Assembly (NCBI GenBank): GCA_963696665.1
Contig: CAVOLE010000039.1
Coordinates: 293,125 to 357,124 of the forward strand
Length of the DNA: 64,000 nt
Source of the DNA: Roseiarcus sp963696665
GTDB taxonomy: Bacteria; Pseudomonadota; Alphaproteobacteria; Rhizobiales; Beijerinckiaceae
Direction of reading: 5' to 3'
The translations under genes and the position numbers were made by a program. The notes under the pieces were generated by a model, which was given only the letters and a program-made list of their open reading frames with translations, had not been told where the DNA came from and made no database searches. Of this stretch, positions 63,217 through 64,000 are shown piece by piece (position 1 is the first letter of the stretch; the number at the start of each line of letters is the position of its first letter).

Positions 63217-63482
63217 ATGAGCTGGCTGCGCGCGAGTGCGCGGCTGGCTAAACACGTACCTGAAAGAAGTGTCATAACGCAAGGAACCGTAAAGTGGTTC
63301 AACGACCAAAAAGGCTTTGGCTTTATCCAGCCGGATGACGGCAGCAAGGATGTGTTCGTTCACATCAGCGCCGTGAGCGGGCCGGGATGCGCAGCCTGAG
63401 CGAGGGACAGAAGGTCTCTTACGACATTGTCGCTGATAGAAGGACTGGAAAGTCTTCGGCTGATAATCTGAAGGCCGCCTGA
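63217..63482 (+). pseudogene. cspA: Cold-shock protein CspA family, frameshifted and with an abnormal start
   Basis: The OB-fold RNA-binding sequence is obvious: QGTVKWFNDQKGFGFIQPDD, then GSKDVFVHISAV. Two defects are seen. The position where the family starts (normally an ATG before the first conserved Thr) is ATA (63274-63276); the only in-frame ATG (63217) adds 19 unrelated residues. After HISAV the frame breaks; the standard continuation GMRSLSEGQKVSYDIVADRR and TGKSSADNLKAA (stop 63482) is in the -1 frame, consistent with one G missing near 63375. A terminator follows. Cold-shock proteins melt mRNA structure; this copy is probably inactive as written. Confidence 0.8.
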
Positions 63483-63542
63483 CCTGCGCCGCTAGCCATA
63501 TCGCCCTGACCACGGATGTACTGGTAAGGCTTGCATGGTTCG

Positions 63543-63578
63543 AAACCCCGCGTGCGGCGCGCCGTGCGCGGGGTTTTT
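63543..63578 (+). terminator. Rho-independent terminator behind cspA
   Basis: AAACCCCGCG (63543-63552) pairs with CGCGGGGTT (63567-63575), followed by TTTT. The loop is itself partly palindromic (GGCGCGCC). Confidence 0.85.
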
Positions 63579-63725
63579 GTTGCTGGTTTTGCTTCGCGCC
63601 GAGCGCATAATCGACGGTGAGGTCTGTTCGCAGCAGGCTGGGGTGAGGAGGACGCAAGCCGCGGAGGCGTTGGCGCGGCGAGGCGAGGCGACCTCTGACC
63701 AGAAAGCCAGAGAGGCGGTCAAATC

Positions 63726-63998
63726 ATGACCCTCCATAAGTTCGTCATCGGCCAAGCGGTTGACTTCAACAGGAAACTCCGATGGATGTCCGGGGGTCCT
63801 TACTAGGTGGTGAGCGTGCTGCCCGTCGACGGCGCTGATTCTCCCACCTATCGCGTCAAGAGCAAGGCCGAGCCTTTCGCCCGCGCCGCCAAGGAAACCG
63901 ATCTTGTCGCCGTCGGCTTGGCCCCGAGCGAACAATCAGCGTCCGTGCGGTGGGCTGATCTTCTGTCTCAACCCTCCCGCCCTTTCCGATCGCGGTGA
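63726..63998 (+). pseudogene. Small rhizobial-type protein interrupted by TAG
   Basis: MTLHKFVIGQAVDFNRKLRW then MSGGPY, a TAG at 63804-63806, and in the same frame VVSVLPVDGADSPTYRVKSK with AEPFARAAKETDLVAVG. Relatives in Bradyrhizobiaceae read through this point with an acidic residue (PYEVV), so GAG to TAG is the likely change. The downstream half could only start at the GTG right after the TAG. Confidence 0.5.
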
Positions 63999-64000
63999 CG

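Noticed and set aside
63520..63560. tRNA-like T-arm (GGTTCGAAACC)
   Set aside because: No acceptor, D or anticodon arm can be built; the bases belong to the cspA terminator stem.
61142..63806. TAG as a reassigned sense codon
   Set aside because: TAG ends fdhE, pstA, slt, one ABC permease and other intact genes at natural C-termini, so general reassignment is excluded.

Overview
The window is GC-rich and densely coded. It looks like a chromosomal segment of an alphaproteobacterium of the Hyphomicrobiales (Rhizobiales), possibly near Beijerinckiaceae/Methylocystaceae. The basis is codon and GC bias, an alphaproteobacterial EcfG-type promoter, the BclA/BacA-like ABC protein, the pst-phoU-phoB order and the many small rhizobial-type proteins. 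The family-level placement is inference. I see no rRNA, tRNA, CRISPR array, IS element or prophage.

Layout. 1-15 kb: lipB (running off the left edge), an outer-membrane barrel, a damaged BrnT-type toxin-antitoxin pair, a flavin/Fe-S D-2-hydroxyacid dehydrogenase, isovaleryl-CoA dehydrogenase, stress proteins (YsnF-like, Hsp20), a META-domain protein, a BclA/YddA-like ABC protein and a TylF-type methyltransferase. 15-23 kb: metY, then a probable immune/conflict locus made of a tandem-SLATT membrane protein converging on a two-gene operon (multi-TIR protein, then nSTAND ATPase-TPR). 23-35 kb: smpB, dapA, a soluble lytic transglycosylase, a His-rich secreted protein behind a general-stress promoter, a GT61 glycosyltransferase, and a yhaO-yhaN (SbcD/SbcC-like) pair. 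35-40.5 kb: a triple PHO box and pstSCAB-phoU-phoB.

40.7-48 kb: a Tat-exported oxalate decarboxylase followed by a Tat-exported selenocysteine formate dehydrogenase (alpha, beta, gamma) and fdhE. Together they could turn oxalate into formate and then CO2 outside the cytoplasm while feeding electrons to the quinone pool. 48-50.6 kb: a 5'-truncated livF, a GntR regulator and a PEP-CTERM repeat protein. 50.6-62 kb: a GntR regulator, a GlcD-type FAD oxidase, a ribose-type ABC importer, a LarA-type nickel-pincer racemase/epimerase and the cofactor genes larC, larE and larB. This reads as one catabolic module for a 2-hydroxy acid or sugar acid. 62-64 kb: small proteins and a broken cspA.

An unusual number of genes carry single-base lesions: brnT and its antitoxin, slt, yhaO, pstC, larB and cspA have frameshifts or start/stop problems, and larE and a small terminal gene have in-frame TAG codons. 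Several of these are housekeeping genes, so base-level sequence error must be excluded before calling them pseudogenes. The TGA in the formate dehydrogenase is different: it sits exactly at the selenocysteine position and is followed by a SECIS-like hairpin.
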